A DNA stretch of 64,000 nucleotides from Prosthecobacter fusiformis (GTDB lineage Bacteria; Verrucomicrobiota; Verrucomicrobiia; Verrucomicrobiales; Verrucomicrobiaceae), in NCBI RefSeq assembly GCF_004364345.1, contig NZ_SOCA01000001.1, positions 1,178,001-1,242,000 of the forward strand, in the 5' to 3' direction. Below are positions 34,399 to 43,554 of the stretch, piece by piece; the stretch's first letter is position 1, and each line of letters opens with the position of its first letter. The notes beneath the pieces are model-generated. The model had not been told where the DNA came from. It made no database searches and saw only the letters and a program-made list of their open reading frames with translations. Position numbers and translations under genes: made by a program.

Positions 34399-35121
34399 TC
34401 ACGCGGCGGGGCAGCTCAGCCAGAGAGTCGTCGTATTATTCTCGGAGGCGATGCCGATCTGGAGATTCATCTGATGCGACAGCATGGCGGCAATGGTGAG
34501 TCCCAGGCCCAGGTGGTTGCTGTTTTTAGAGCCGTGGAAAGGGCGGAAAACTTCAGCCAGCTTTTCCTGGGGGATGTGTGATCCGGTATTGCTCACCAGG
34601 ATGTCCACCCGACGTTGCTCCGCCGGAGTGATGACACCAGGACCTGCGATTTTCAGCATGGCGCGTCCACCTGCCTTGCTGGCGGCTTCGGCCGCGTTTT
34701 TCAGCAGTTCAATCAGGATGTCTTTAAACTTGGTCGGATCCACCTGCACAGGGGGCAGTCCCTGCTGCACATCCGCCTCCAATTGAATACCGTTTTTGGT
34801 GAATGGCTCCAGCAGGGCTGCTTCGACGACACCCAGGTATTCATTCAGGCTCAGTGGTTGGAGGGTCAGCTTGGCACAACCGCCAGCGGAGCGTATACGC
34901 TCGCTCAAGGCGGAGACGCCCACGGAAGCCTCGCGGATATGCTGCATATTCTCAGCCACGCCCGGATCCAGATCGTCCGTCATGAGAATCAAACTGCTAA
35001 AACCTTGGATCACAGCCAGCAGATTGTTCAGCTTATGGGTCAGCCCACGCAGCAGTTCCTGGTGAAACCCATCGCTGTGTTCATGGCCGAGCTGAAGAGT
35101 GGTAGGAAAAACAAATTGCAT
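34399..35121 (-). CDS. Soluble histidine-kinase-like protein without sensor domain
   Basis: The 240-residue protein has a HisKA-like helix pair with the presumed phosphorylated His in GLTHKLNNLLAVIQGFSSLI. A GHKL ATPase domain follows: the N box is DILIELLKNAAEAASKAG, the G1 region DILVSNTGSHIPQEKL and the G2 box NHLGLGLTIAAMLSHQMN. It lacks membrane segments, PAS and HAMP domains, and no response regulator gene is adjacent. A stand-alone kinase module or partner protein is the best description. It is divergent from the pseudokinase gene across a 349-base gap. Confidence 0.8.
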   Translation of the reverse strand: MQFVFPTTLQLGHEHSDGFHQELLRGLTHKLNNLLAVIQGFSSLILMTDDLDPGVAENMQHIREASVGVSALSERIRSAGGCAKLTLQPLSLNEYLGVVEAALLEPFTKNGIQLEADVQQGLPPVQVDPTKFKDILIELLKNAAEAASKAGGRAMLKIAGPGVITPAEQRRVDILVSNTGSHIPQEKLAEVFRPFHGSKNSNHLGLGLTIAAMLSHQMNLQIGIASENNTTTLWLSCPAA

Positions 35122-35470
35122 GGGGGGAGACAGATCGCGCAGTTATGCAGCCTAGGAAAGATAGGAGCAACGTATTTTAGGTAGAGGCAAGAGACAGAAT
35201 GATGTTTGGGAATCATTCGTCCCTGCCCTGGCATTTAGCAAAACCAAGAGCATTTGCACTCGAAAAACGGGGCAAATGCTTATTTATTTTATAAAATCCA
35301 CATCCAACAGGTAATTTTAGGTTCATAATTATCAGATTTTCTGGAATTTTTTTGCCAAATCGTTGCGCTCGCTTACAGTATTTGGTAAATCATGTCCGTT
35401 TCGTTTAAACTTTGGCTCAATCTGAGCTTGCTGAATTCGCCCTTGCACGGCTGAACCCCCTCCCGCTTCA
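35122..35470. other. AT-rich divergent intergenic region
   Basis: This 349-base gap separates the kinase-like gene (minus) from the pseudokinase gene (plus). It is clearly more AT-rich than its surroundings, mainly from 35160 to 35400. It contains a terminator-like hairpin at 35249-35290 and a weaker inverted repeat CCAAAT...ATTTGG at about 35355-35385. No coding region was found. Promoters for both genes probably lie here, but no strong sigma-70 pair stands out. Confidence 0.5.
35249..35290 (+). terminator. Terminator-like hairpin with T-rich tail
   Basis: AGCATTTGC (35249-35257) pairs perfectly with GCAAATGCT (35272-35280) across a 14-base loop and is followed by TATTTATTTT. On the plus strand this looks like an intrinsic terminator, yet no gene on that strand ends nearby. 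It could end a small RNA or protect the pseudokinase gene from read-through. Confidence 0.45.
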
Positions 35471-37948
35471 ATGATACCGGAAATTGAAAGCTTTGGTCAC
35501 TTGATGATCGCCCGACGCGCTGGTGGAGAACCAGTGGGGTTGGTGCGTTCACCCGACGAAGTGGTGTTTCTGGCCTTTGATGCTTCCATCAAGCGCTTGG
35601 TGGAACTGCACATCTTGCGCAGTGGCCGCACTCTGGATTCCGTCGCCAAAAAGTCCGCTTTTGACCGTGCCAAGCAGGCCTCCGAAATCCGTGGCCCTTC
35701 CTTCATGCGCATCCTGGATGTGGGTGAAGACCAGGGTCTTGTCTATTATACGAGCAACCTGAACGACGGTGAATTCATTGAGGACTATGTGAAACGCCGT
35801 GGTCCTCTCCAGCCGGCGACCGTGTTTTCGTTGGTCTTCCAGCTATTGGACGATCTCTTGCAGCTCAAACAGTATCAGCGCCTCGTCTCACAGATGCGTT
35901 TAGATCGGGTGGTCATGACTACCCTGGAGGATACCTTTCTCCAACTGCGGATCTACGATTACGGTCTTTCATCCACGGAAAGTGAACATGGATCAGGCGC
36001 GCGGCTTGTAGTCCAGATCTGCGAACTCATGTTCCTGATGCTGACCGGCAAGACCTTTGCAGGAGATAACCCGGATCGCTATCCGTCCCTCACTTCCCTG
36101 CCCATGAGCCTGCGCACGGCCATGCGTGCGGCCCTGACAGATCCTGCCAACAGCCCGACCTCCATCGAGCGCGTGCGTGACGATGTGCGTGAGGCCATCG
36201 GAGCACTCGTCAGCAGCATCAATGCACGCAATCCGCGCAAGCAACTGGTGGTGATACCCGCCCTGCAGCCACGCTCCCAGCTTCAGGATCTGCTTTTGGA
36301 AAATGTGCCCGTGGAGATCATCCTGGGAAACCGTTTCCGAGTGGAGGGTGAAAACGACGTCCGCCGTTATCCTTTCTCCATTCCCTGCCTCAATACAAAA
36401 AACGAGCAGCCTGTCACCGTGCATCTGCTGCCGCCTTCGCGGATCGTGGACAAGACGCAGTATGAGGCCGTACCGCTGCAAATGTGGCGCTTCAATGCGG
36501 ATAAACATCCGAACATCCTCCGCAGCCTTAGCCTTTGGGAGAGCCCGGAGTGGACCTTCCTGACCGAAGAAAGGGAACCCGGTTTTTCACTCAGTCGCCT
36601 TCTGGCCGAACGAATCACCCTGAATCCGCAGGAAGTTTCCGTGCTTCTCCGTCAAGTGCAGGCGGGCCAGGAGCAGGCGCTGGAATGCGGCGTCCAGCGG
36701 CTGGACCTCCATCCTTCCAACATCGTCCTGCGTGTGGGTAAAAACGGCCCTCTCATGAGCCGTGAGCATGACCGGCTGATGCAGAAGAGGCTGGACGCTT
36801 GGCCAGCCTTTTGTGTGAAGCTGCGCGCCCACCTCACCATGCGCAATCTGTATGAGCCGCCGCTCGTGGACAAACCGGAGCATGGTGAGCACATGGAAGC
36901 GCACCTAGCAGACCGTGATTATCGCTGCCGCGCCTTCATCGCTCTAGCGGCCTACTTGCTGACTGGCCAGCGCCAGACCGGGGGGAGCCCACGCTTTCCA
37001 GAAGCCACGCCTGAACCACTGGCAGACTTTGTACAGGAATGCCTGGAAAAGTCACGCAACCATGGGCAGGCACCCAACCCGGCGGAGTTCTTGATGCAAT
37101 TTGAAAGTCTGATGCATGCCTCCACCACCACAGGACCCGACCTCGCCTCACGGCTGCGCGGGGTCACTGTGCCTATTGAGGAAATGGAGAGCATGGGCAG
37201 CGTCTCGGATTTCGATAACGAATGGGCCTCGGGTTCCGATGAGGATGAAGAACCCGCCATGCCGGTCACCCCCATTTCACGCAAGCTGAAGCCCACTGAT
37301 TTTAGCAGTCGCAAGCCGAACGAAGGCATGGGATGGCCCATCTGGGCAGCGGCGGCTTCCGTGACACTCGCCGCAGCAGGTTGGTGGCTGTTCTCCGGGG
37401 AGGATCCCATTCCGCCACCGAAGACGGCTTCTGTCTCCAAACCAGCGAGCAAACCTGAGGTGCCCACAGAGGATGCGCCGGTGGTGGCAAATGAACCTTC
37501 AGCTCCTACCCCACCTCCTGCGGTGGCCAAAGTGGAGCCTGAACCCAAGCCCGCTCCCAGCCAGCCAGTGGACGTCCCTGCCCCACCCACCGTTGCGGCG
37601 AAGCCTAGCAATCCTGCTCCAGGCCCCGTCACGATGCCTGGTGAAAAACCGCAGACTCCTCCCGCACCAGCCACCGTGGGAGTTCCGGCTCCAGTGCCTG
37701 AGCCAAAGGCCGAGGCCGAGCCTCCTGCCCCGCCCCCTGGAGCTCAGCCGGTGCCCATCATTCGGAAGGCTATCCTCCCTACGCCGGAGGAAATCGCCAA
37801 GTATAAGCAAGGTCTGGTCAAACCTCCTGTCCAGCTCCCTGCTCAGGCCACTCCACCTGTGGCTCCTTCTGAAAATCAGCGTTCGGGTTCCATACCGGCC
37901 ATCAATATGGCCCAACCTGCCCCAGGCGATTCCCGGGATCGACAGTGA
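35471..37948 (+). CDS. Membrane protein with two tandem pseudokinase-like domains
   Basis: The 825-residue protein seems to hold two protein-kinase-fold regions that lack key catalytic residues. Domain 1 (about 1-260) has VFLAFDASIKRLVELHILRS at the beta3 position, without the VAIK Lys. QMRLDRVVM stands where HRD should be, and IYDYGLS (161-167) where DFG should be. Domain 2 (about 275-550) keeps only a partial catalytic loop, RLDLHPSNIVLRVG (412 onwards), with no DFG. A single membrane helix follows (PIWAAAASVTLAAAGWWLFS, about 622-641), then a tail of about 180 residues very rich in Pro, Ala and Val. Topology places the kinase-like part in the cytoplasm and the tail outside. Function unknown; a signalling scaffold is inferred. 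Confidence 0.65.
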   Translation: MIPEIESFGHLMIARRAGGEPVGLVRSPDEVVFLAFDASIKRLVELHILRSGRTLDSVAKKSAFDRAKQASEIRGPSFMRILDVGEDQGLVYYTSNLNDGEFIEDYVKRRGPLQPATVFSLVFQLLDDLLQLKQYQRLVSQMRLDRVVMTTLEDTFLQLRIYDYGLSSTESEHGSGARLVVQICELMFLMLTGKTFAGDNPDRYPSLTSLPMSLRTAMRAALTDPANSPTSIERVRDDVREAIGALVSSINARNPRKQLVVIPALQPRSQLQDLLLENVPVEIILGNRFRVEGENDVRRYPFSIPCLNTKNEQPVTVHLLPPSRIVDKTQYEAVPLQMWRFNADKHPNILRSLSLWESPEWTFLTEEREPGFSLSRLLAERITLNPQEVSVLLRQVQAGQEQALECGVQRLDLHPSNIVLRVGKNGPLMSREHDRLMQKRLDAWPAFCVKLRAHLTMRNLYEPPLVDKPEHGEHMEAHLADRDYRCRAFIALAAYLLTGQRQTGGSPRFPEATPEPLADFVQECLEKSRNHGQAPNPAEFLMQFESLMHASTTTGPDLASRLRGVTVPIEEMESMGSVSDFDNEWASGSDEDEEPAMPVTPISRKLKPTDFSSRKPNEGMGWPIWAAAASVTLAAAGWWLFSGEDPIPPPKTASVSKPASKPEVPTEDAPVVANEPSAPTPPPAVAKVEPEPKPAPSQPVDVPAPPTVAAKPSNPAPGPVTMPGEKPQTPPAPATVGVPAPVPEPKAEAEPPAPPPGAQPVPIIRKAILPTPEEIAKYKQGLVKPPVQLPAQATPPVAPSENQRSGSIPAINMAQPAPGDSRDRQ

Positions 37949-37949
37949 T

Positions 37950-38879
37950 TCAGGCTCTGTCCACCCATTGGTAAGCAGCTTTGGCATTCCGCCAAAAGTA
38001 CTTCTGCGCTGCCTCCTGGCCTTTGCCTTGGAAGTATTCAGACACGAGTTTAAACACGGTCTCATAGGCTGCACCACGGTCTGAGACAGGCCAGTTACTG
38101 CCATAAATAAGCCGGTCAGGGCCAAAACATTCCCAAAGGTGTTCCAGCACGGGCAGGTAGTATTCTGTATCCCGGGGAGCCTGGCCTTCCTCCGCACGCA
38201 CCTGCTCCGGCATGCCGGATACTTTCATGAATACACGGGGCTGCTTGGCCACCAGTCGGATGTTCTCCTTCCATTCTGGTTTTAGATTCTGCGGATCTCC
38301 TGCACCGCCCAAATGATTGATGACGATTCGTAAATCAGGCACCTCTTCAGCCAGTCTCGCTACATGGGGGAGGCTCGTGGGCGGACCATTCACATCCAGT
38401 TCCAATCCCAGCTCCGCCAAAAGCCGGGCAGCCGCACAAACCTGATCGTGATGCTCATCCAGCCGCACTAGATCTCCCCTCCAGCGGATACCCCGAAACA
38501 GGGGGTTGGCAGCAAAACGCTTCAGATTGGACACAAATTGGGAATCATTCGGATCCAGATTACCCACAAAACCCACGATGCACTTCTCCCTCGCAGCCAG
38601 ATCTAGTATCCACTGATTATCCTCCACCAAAGGGCTGGCCTCCACGACTACGGTTTCATGAATGCCGAGCGGATTTGCCAAAACCTGCCAGTCAGCAGGC
38701 AACACCGTGCGATACAGGGGAGTGTCCTTTTTAGGCCAGGGCACACCTCCTGGACGGGAGGGATCATAAAAGTGGGTATGGGTATCGATCACGCGCAGGG
38801 CTGTGGTTTCCTGGGTGCTTCCCCTTCCTGGCAGCAGGGCTCCCAAGGCGGCTGTTTGTATAAAACGACGGCGTTTCAT
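37950..38879 (-). CDS. Amidohydrolase family 2 protein
   Basis: From the ATG at 38879 the protein has 309 residues. Its MKRRRFIQTAALGALLPG start resembles a Tat signal. The TIM-barrel metal site is visible in IDTHTHFYDPSRPGG (HxH motif) and RIVINHLGGAGDP (second His). GPDRLIYGSNWPVSD carries the late Asp/Trp region of the amidohydrolase-2 family. Related enzymes hydrolyse sugar lactones or decarboxylate aromatic acids; L-fuconolactone hydrolases look similar. Substrate unknown. It converges with the pseudokinase gene, whose stop lies one base away. Confidence 0.8.
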   Translation of the reverse strand: MKRRRFIQTAALGALLPGRGSTQETTALRVIDTHTHFYDPSRPGGVPWPKKDTPLYRTVLPADWQVLANPLGIHETVVVEASPLVEDNQWILDLAAREKCIVGFVGNLDPNDSQFVSNLKRFAANPLFRGIRWRGDLVRLDEHHDQVCAAARLLAELGLELDVNGPPTSLPHVARLAEEVPDLRIVINHLGGAGDPQNLKPEWKENIRLVAKQPRVFMKVSGMPEQVRAEEGQAPRDTEYYLPVLEHLWECFGPDRLIYGSNWPVSDRGAAYETVFKLVSEYFQGKGQEAAQKYFWRNAKAAYQWVDRA

Positions 38880-39019
38880 CCTCTCAGTATGGGAGCCGGA
38901 GGCGCTGAGCGAAAAGAAAAAAGTCTCTTCCTCCAAGGTCTTATTGAGCGGTTGCCTCAGTTCCAGCGTCAGTTATAATAGGAAAATGCGGCACTGCTTG
39001 TCGGGCGCATTTGTGTGTA

Positions 39020-39835
39020 ATGGAACTCCAGCAATTCCTCTATTTGGCCGCGATCGTCGTATTTGCGGTGGCGTGCCGTACCTTTGACAACCGTTTCCTG
39101 CAAAAGCTCGGCTGGCTGGCTTATCTCGGTGCATCCTATTTGGGCGGTTACTTTTTGACAGACAGTCATGCAGCCGGGGCCTTTGGCATCGCTCTGTGGT
39201 TCATGTTACCTTGGCTCGAAATCGTGGGCCGGGTCCGGCAGCTGCGTTTCCCTCTGACCAGCGAGGTGAAACATCGCTTTCCACCTTCTCGTGAAATTTT
39301 TCCTGACCTGGATGAACTCAGTAAGGAAACCGAAGCCGCAGGTTTCGTCGAAGCCGGTGACACAGGTTGGAAATGGAGTGAGACGGATCATTTCATGCGT
39401 CTGTTTTACCACAGTGAAATGCGCACCCAGGCCTCCATTGCACTCGCGCAGCAGGGCCTGTATTCATTCTCGTATGTCAGCCTCACCTCCCGCACCCAGG
39501 AAGGCGTGACGTTTACGACCACCAACTACCCGTTTGCCCCCACGATGCAATTTTCCCCCCAGCATCGGATGAACCGGCATGTGTATGCGGAATCCATGGA
39601 TCAACTCGTGGAAGCGCATCAGGCATTCCTGGCCAAAAATGAAGTCACCGACCAGCTTGCCGAACTGGATACAGAAGAGCTGTCCAACTACATCGAGCGT
39701 GACATGAGCGCGCAGATTGACCACAACATCACCATCGGCGTCATTGAGCCTGCGGGGGAAGGCGTCTTCCGCTACTCCTGGCGCGGCTGCTTTTACCTTT
39801 GGTTTCAGGTGGTGAAGGACATGATCCGGGTGTGA
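39020..39835 (+). CDS. Membrane protein of unknown function
   Basis: The 271-residue protein has three membrane segments near its N-terminus (QFLYLAAIVVFAVACRTF; LGWLAYLGASYLGGYFLTD; AGAFGIALWFMLPWLEIVG). A long soluble part follows, with FPPSREIFPDLDELSKETEA, QGVTF-type strands and IGVIEPAGEGVFRYSWRGCF near the end. I recognise no family. It lies 48 bases upstream of the RNase PH gene and may share its transcript. The ATG at 39020 is preferred to the one at 39011. Confidence 0.6.
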   Translation: MELQQFLYLAAIVVFAVACRTFDNRFLQKLGWLAYLGASYLGGYFLTDSHAAGAFGIALWFMLPWLEIVGRVRQLRFPLTSEVKHRFPPSREIFPDLDELSKETEAAGFVEAGDTGWKWSETDHFMRLFYHSEMRTQASIALAQQGLYSFSYVSLTSRTQEGVTFTTTNYPFAPTMQFSPQHRMNRHVYAESMDQLVEAHQAFLAKNEVTDQLAELDTEELSNYIERDMSAQIDHNITIGVIEPAGEGVFRYSWRGCFYLWFQVVKDMIRV

Positions 39836-39883
39836 TCTGCTTTGGCGCTTGGCAACCATGCCTGCCTTGTGCTAAGGCCAGCG

Positions 39884-40669
39884 ATGCCTAGACCCGACGG
39901 ACGCTCCCACGACCAACTTCGCCCTATTGACTACATCCTCGATGTAGCCCCCCACGCCACCGCTTCCGTGCTCATCGCCTTTGGCGATACCCGCGTCATT
40001 TGTGCCGCAACGATCCAGGATGAAGTGCCACGCTGGATGAAAATGCAGAATGTCCAAGGCGGCTGGCTGACGGCTGAGTATTCCATGCTGCCTTATTCCA
40101 CGCTGGACCGCAAAGACCGCGACAGCAGCAAGGGTCGCCCCGATGGCCGCAGCATCGAGATCCAGCGTCTCATTGGCCGCAGTCTGCGCGCCGTGGTGGA
40201 TCTCAAAAAACTCGGCCAACGCACCCTGTGCATTGACTGCGATGTTCTCCAGGCCGATGGCGGCACCCGCACGGCCTCCATCACCGGAGCCTGCATCGCC
40301 GCTTCCATCGCCTTCAATCGCCTGCTGGAAAAAGGCAAAATCACCCAGCAGCCAATGACCAAAAAAGTGGCCGCCATCAGCGCCGGCGTGCTGAAGGGTG
40401 AGACCCTGCTGGATCTTTGCTATGTGGAAGACCGCGATGCTGATGTGGACTGCAACCTCGTCCTCACCGACAAGGGCGACTTCGTGGAAATCCAGGGCAG
40501 CGGTGAAGAAGCCACCTTCAGCCAGGCCGAGCTGGACGCCATGCTGGTGGTCGGCCGCAAAGGCATCGCCGAATTGTGTGCCATCCAGCAGGAAGCCATC
40601 GAAAGCGCCATGAAACCGGCTCAGGCTCAGGACTTGGCAAAGCTGGCCGCTTTCTTCGGGAAGAAGTAA
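39884..40669 (+). CDS. rph: Ribonuclease PH
   Basis: Phosphorolytic 3'-5' exonuclease that trims tRNA precursors, acting as a hexamer in the cytoplasm. The 261 residues include the family signatures RPDGRSHDQLRPIDYILDVA, GDTRVICAATIQDEVP, GWLTAEYSMLPYSTLDR, GRSIEIQRLIGRSLRAVVDL, CDVLQADGGTRTASITGACI and DLCYVEDRDADVDCNLVLTD. The ATG at 39884 follows an AAGG-like site and matches the usual MxRPDGR start. The long C-terminus is somewhat Ala-rich but normal. Two small start extensions upstream were rejected. Confidence 0.95.
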   Translation: MPRPDGRSHDQLRPIDYILDVAPHATASVLIAFGDTRVICAATIQDEVPRWMKMQNVQGGWLTAEYSMLPYSTLDRKDRDSSKGRPDGRSIEIQRLIGRSLRAVVDLKKLGQRTLCIDCDVLQADGGTRTASITGACIAASIAFNRLLEKGKITQQPMTKKVAAISAGVLKGETLLDLCYVEDRDADVDCNLVLTDKGDFVEIQGSGEEATFSQAELDAMLVVGRKGIAELCAIQQEAIESAMKPAQAQDLAKLAAFFGKK

Positions 40670-40915
40670 CCTCTGCTACTGGCAGGCCTCTCCTTCCACG
40701 TACTTTGCTAGTCCCCAGATCTTCTTGTGGGACTGAAGTCATTTATTGGAGGAGCCCCGGTCAAAGGCTGTTGGAATTCCTTCTTTGCAAAGCCTAAGCT
40801 CTCCGCAACTTTGGCGTATGTTCGCGCCCTGCTACCGCTCCCGATACTGGGCCCTGCAAGCCTAATCCTGCAAAGACCGGCCTGATGAAACCGTGTTATA
40901 GTTTTGCATCCTTGT

Positions 40916-42547
40916 ATGAGACATCTGCCCTCCCTGTGCGCATTCACTGCCATCCTTGTGCTTTTGAGCGTTCCAGCTCACGCACAGAAAGAGGATCCGC
41001 CCTCAAGTAGCCTTCCTTCCAAGGCCACTAACGATTCTGGCCCCGTCCCAGGCATTGTCATTAGCAAGTCGCCCGACTTCGAAAACATCTACGTCAGTTC
41101 CCCTTCCATTGCCATTCTCCCGGACGGCACCTACATCGCCTCCCATAACTGGGCTGGCAAAACGGATCTCGCCCGTACCACCGCAATCCTCTCTTCCAAG
41201 GACAAGGGCAATACGTGGACGACCCTCGCTGATTTTCCCTTCTTGTGGGCCAATGTCTTCGTCCACAAAGGTGACCTCTACATCCTCGGCATCCTCAAGC
41301 CCGTAGCCGATAGCAAGGAGGATTTCTCCTGCTACGCTATTCGCAAATCCACAGACGGCGGCAGGACATGGACACAGCCCACGGACTCCAAAAACGGCCT
41401 CCTCCGTGCCGATGCGCATTATCATACCGCACCTTGCTCCGTGGTCATTCATAACGGCCGTCTCTGGCGTGCGCTGGAGACCATCATGTCCAAGGAAGAG
41501 GTCCGCACACTCAAGCTCAAAAACACCAAGTGGGGCCACTTCTTCCGGGCGCACATGTCCTCAGCCCCCATTGACTCCGATCTTCTGGACGCATCCAACT
41601 GGACGGTCTCAGAACCCTTTGACTACGATTTCGAGAACTGGATGGGCAACGGTTTCCTCGAAGGCAATGCAGTCGTCTCTCCCGATGGCAAAGTCGTCAA
41701 CATCCTGCGCTGTGCTTCTGAGGGCCGTGACAAAGCCATTATCCTGGACTGCTCCGAGGATGGCAAAAAACTCATCTCTCGTGGCAAGGCCTCCCAGATC
41801 GACTTCCCTGGTGGTGCCGTCAAATTCACAGTTCGTTATGACGAAAGATCAAAAACCTACTGGTCCCTCGCCACGCAGCAAATGGATCCCATGGCGGGGC
41901 GCAACTACCTGGTCCTCACCAGCTCGAAAGACCTCATCTACTGGGAGCAGCGCTGTGTCCTCCTTCGTCACCACGACTGGAAATACCACTCCTTCCAGTA
42001 TGTGGATTGGGCATTCGACGGTGATGACATCATTTACGTCAGCCGCACGGCCTGGGACTATGCGCACAATGCGCATGATGCCAATTACATGACCTTTCAC
42101 CGTGCCAAAAACTTCCGGGATCTCTCTTCCAAGGACGACAGTCCCTGGCTCGGCCAGAACATCATGAAACGTCATGAAACGAAAGATTTCATCATTGATG
42201 GCACTTTCACTGAGGTCGGTAAACTGAGCAATGGAGCCAGCTCATTTTCAAACCGAAGCTATGCCTGGAACCACGTTCCCGCCAAATATGAAGGATGGAA
42301 CTATATCCTCACTCCCGGTGGTGAGCTTGACTCCATCCGCATCACACCCAAAACCGATGCCACCCTCTATATGATCAGCCAGTTCACTGCGAAGATCAGC
42401 GGATGGCAGCGTACCAAGGACTTCCTCCACTACTCAGACCCCAACAATGCGAAAGCCGGGATCTTCACTCGCAAAATCGAAAAAGGCCCGCGCCTGGACA
42501 TCCACCAGCCCGGCTTTATCGGAGGTATCCTCATCTGGAAGGCATGA
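40916..42547 (+). CDS. Secreted sialidase-like (BNR/Asp-box) protein
   Basis: From the ATG at 40916 the 543-residue protein has a signal peptide (MRHLPSLCAFTAILVLLSVP, ending AHA). The fold is a beta-propeller of the sialidase superfamily. Asp-box motifs are SKDKGNTW (about 95-102) and STDGGRTW (about 145-152), and an early region SPSIAILPDGTYIASHNW precedes them. A full set of sialidase catalytic residues (Arg triad, Tyr, Glu) was not located, so another glycan-binding or glycosidase role is possible. Between rph and this gene there is a 246-base gap with a weak AGTCCC...GGGACT stem. Confidence 0.75.
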   Translation: MRHLPSLCAFTAILVLLSVPAHAQKEDPPSSSLPSKATNDSGPVPGIVISKSPDFENIYVSSPSIAILPDGTYIASHNWAGKTDLARTTAILSSKDKGNTWTTLADFPFLWANVFVHKGDLYILGILKPVADSKEDFSCYAIRKSTDGGRTWTQPTDSKNGLLRADAHYHTAPCSVVIHNGRLWRALETIMSKEEVRTLKLKNTKWGHFFRAHMSSAPIDSDLLDASNWTVSEPFDYDFENWMGNGFLEGNAVVSPDGKVVNILRCASEGRDKAIILDCSEDGKKLISRGKASQIDFPGGAVKFTVRYDERSKTYWSLATQQMDPMAGRNYLVLTSSKDLIYWEQRCVLLRHHDWKYHSFQYVDWAFDGDDIIYVSRTAWDYAHNAHDANYMTFHRAKNFRDLSSKDDSPWLGQNIMKRHETKDFIIDGTFTEVGKLSNGASSFSNRSYAWNHVPAKYEGWNYILTPGGELDSIRITPKTDATLYMISQFTAKISGWQRTKDFLHYSDPNNAKAGIFTRKIEKGPRLDIHQPGFIGGILIWKA

Positions 42548-42556
42548 CCAGTCCGC

Positions 42557-43450
42557 CTAGTTAGCGGGTTCCTCCAACAGCAGCTTCTTCGCCACCTCTA
42601 GCTGGGCTTTCTGCTCTGGGGGCAGCTCTGGATACTTCAGCTTCATGCCCTGCATCTCATGCAGGATCGCCGCGCTGACGATGAGCCTCATGTTCTTCTT
42701 GTCGTCCGCAGGGACCACATACCAGGGGCACTCTTCCGTACCGGTGCTCTGGATGGCATCTTCATACGCGTGCATGTATTCCTTCCAAAAGCCGCGCTCC
42801 TTGACATCGCCCTCCTCAAACTTCCAGTTCTTGCTGGGAGTATCAATGCGGGACAGGAACCGTTTCTTCTGCTCGTCCTTGGAGACATTGAGGAAGAACT
42901 TCACGATGCGAATGCCGTTTCGGTGGCAGTAAGCCTCCAGATTGCGGATGTCTTTGAGACGGTCAGCGAAGAGCTTGTCCAAATTGCGGGTCGTCTTCTC
43001 CGGCAGACGCTGGATTTCCGTCACGATCTCCGGATGCACCCGGCAGCAGAGAACCTCTTCATAATAACTGCGGTTGAAGATGCCGATGCGACCCCGCTGA
43101 GGCAGGACCCGTGAGGTGCGCCAGAGAAAGTCGTGGTCCAGTTCCGCACTGGTGGGCCGTTTAAAGCTATGCACCTCCACGCCCTGCGTATTCACACCGC
43201 TCATGACATGCTTGATGGTGCTGTCTTTTCCCGCGGCATCCATGGCTTGAAAAATCAGCAGCAGGCCCTGGCGGTCTTGCGCATACATCTTCTGCTGCAG
43301 GTCATCAATCTCCTCCCGGAACTGGGCGATCAGTGTCTCGTAATGAGCATTGTCCGAGTACAGACTCTTCACCTTAGTCTTCGCTTTGGAGATGCGGAAT
43401 GGCTTGCCGTCCGGCACCCGGAAGTCGTGAAGGTCGAGTTTGAGTTTCAT
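42557..43450 (-). CDS. ppk2: Polyphosphate kinase 2 family protein
   Basis: This 297-residue kinase transfers phosphate between polyphosphate and nucleotides. The Walker A-like motif lies at 69-80 (AMDAAGKDSTIK). Other signatures are MSGVNTQGVEVHSFKRPTSA, HDFLWRTSRVLPQRGRIGIF, NRSYYEEVLCCRVHPE and KFFLNVSKDEQKKRFLSRID. This set is typical of PPK2 class I/III enzymes that make NDP or NTP from polyphosphate. Direction of the reaction cannot be told from sequence. It is convergent with the sialidase-like gene and divergent from the LamG/SGNH gene. Confidence 0.9.
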   Translation of the reverse strand: MKLKLDLHDFRVPDGKPFRISKAKTKVKSLYSDNAHYETLIAQFREEIDDLQQKMYAQDRQGLLLIFQAMDAAGKDSTIKHVMSGVNTQGVEVHSFKRPTSAELDHDFLWRTSRVLPQRGRIGIFNRSYYEEVLCCRVHPEIVTEIQRLPEKTTRNLDKLFADRLKDIRNLEAYCHRNGIRIVKFFLNVSKDEQKKRFLSRIDTPSKNWKFEEGDVKERGFWKEYMHAYEDAIQSTGTEECPWYVVPADDKKNMRLIVSAAILHEMQGMKLKYPELPPEQKAQLEVAKKLLLEEPAN

Positions 43451-43554
43451 GGGAGCGGAGGGATTAAAAGGAACTGTTTGAGCAGTAGCAGCCAGGGTGG
43501 GCTATGAACAGGATTTGTTTGGCAAGATTGCTCCATGGCCGCAGTTCTCATGCG

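Noticed and set aside
40725..40745. AGTCCC...GGGACT stem after rph
   Set aside because: Six base pairs with a 13-base loop and no T-run; not convincing as a terminator.
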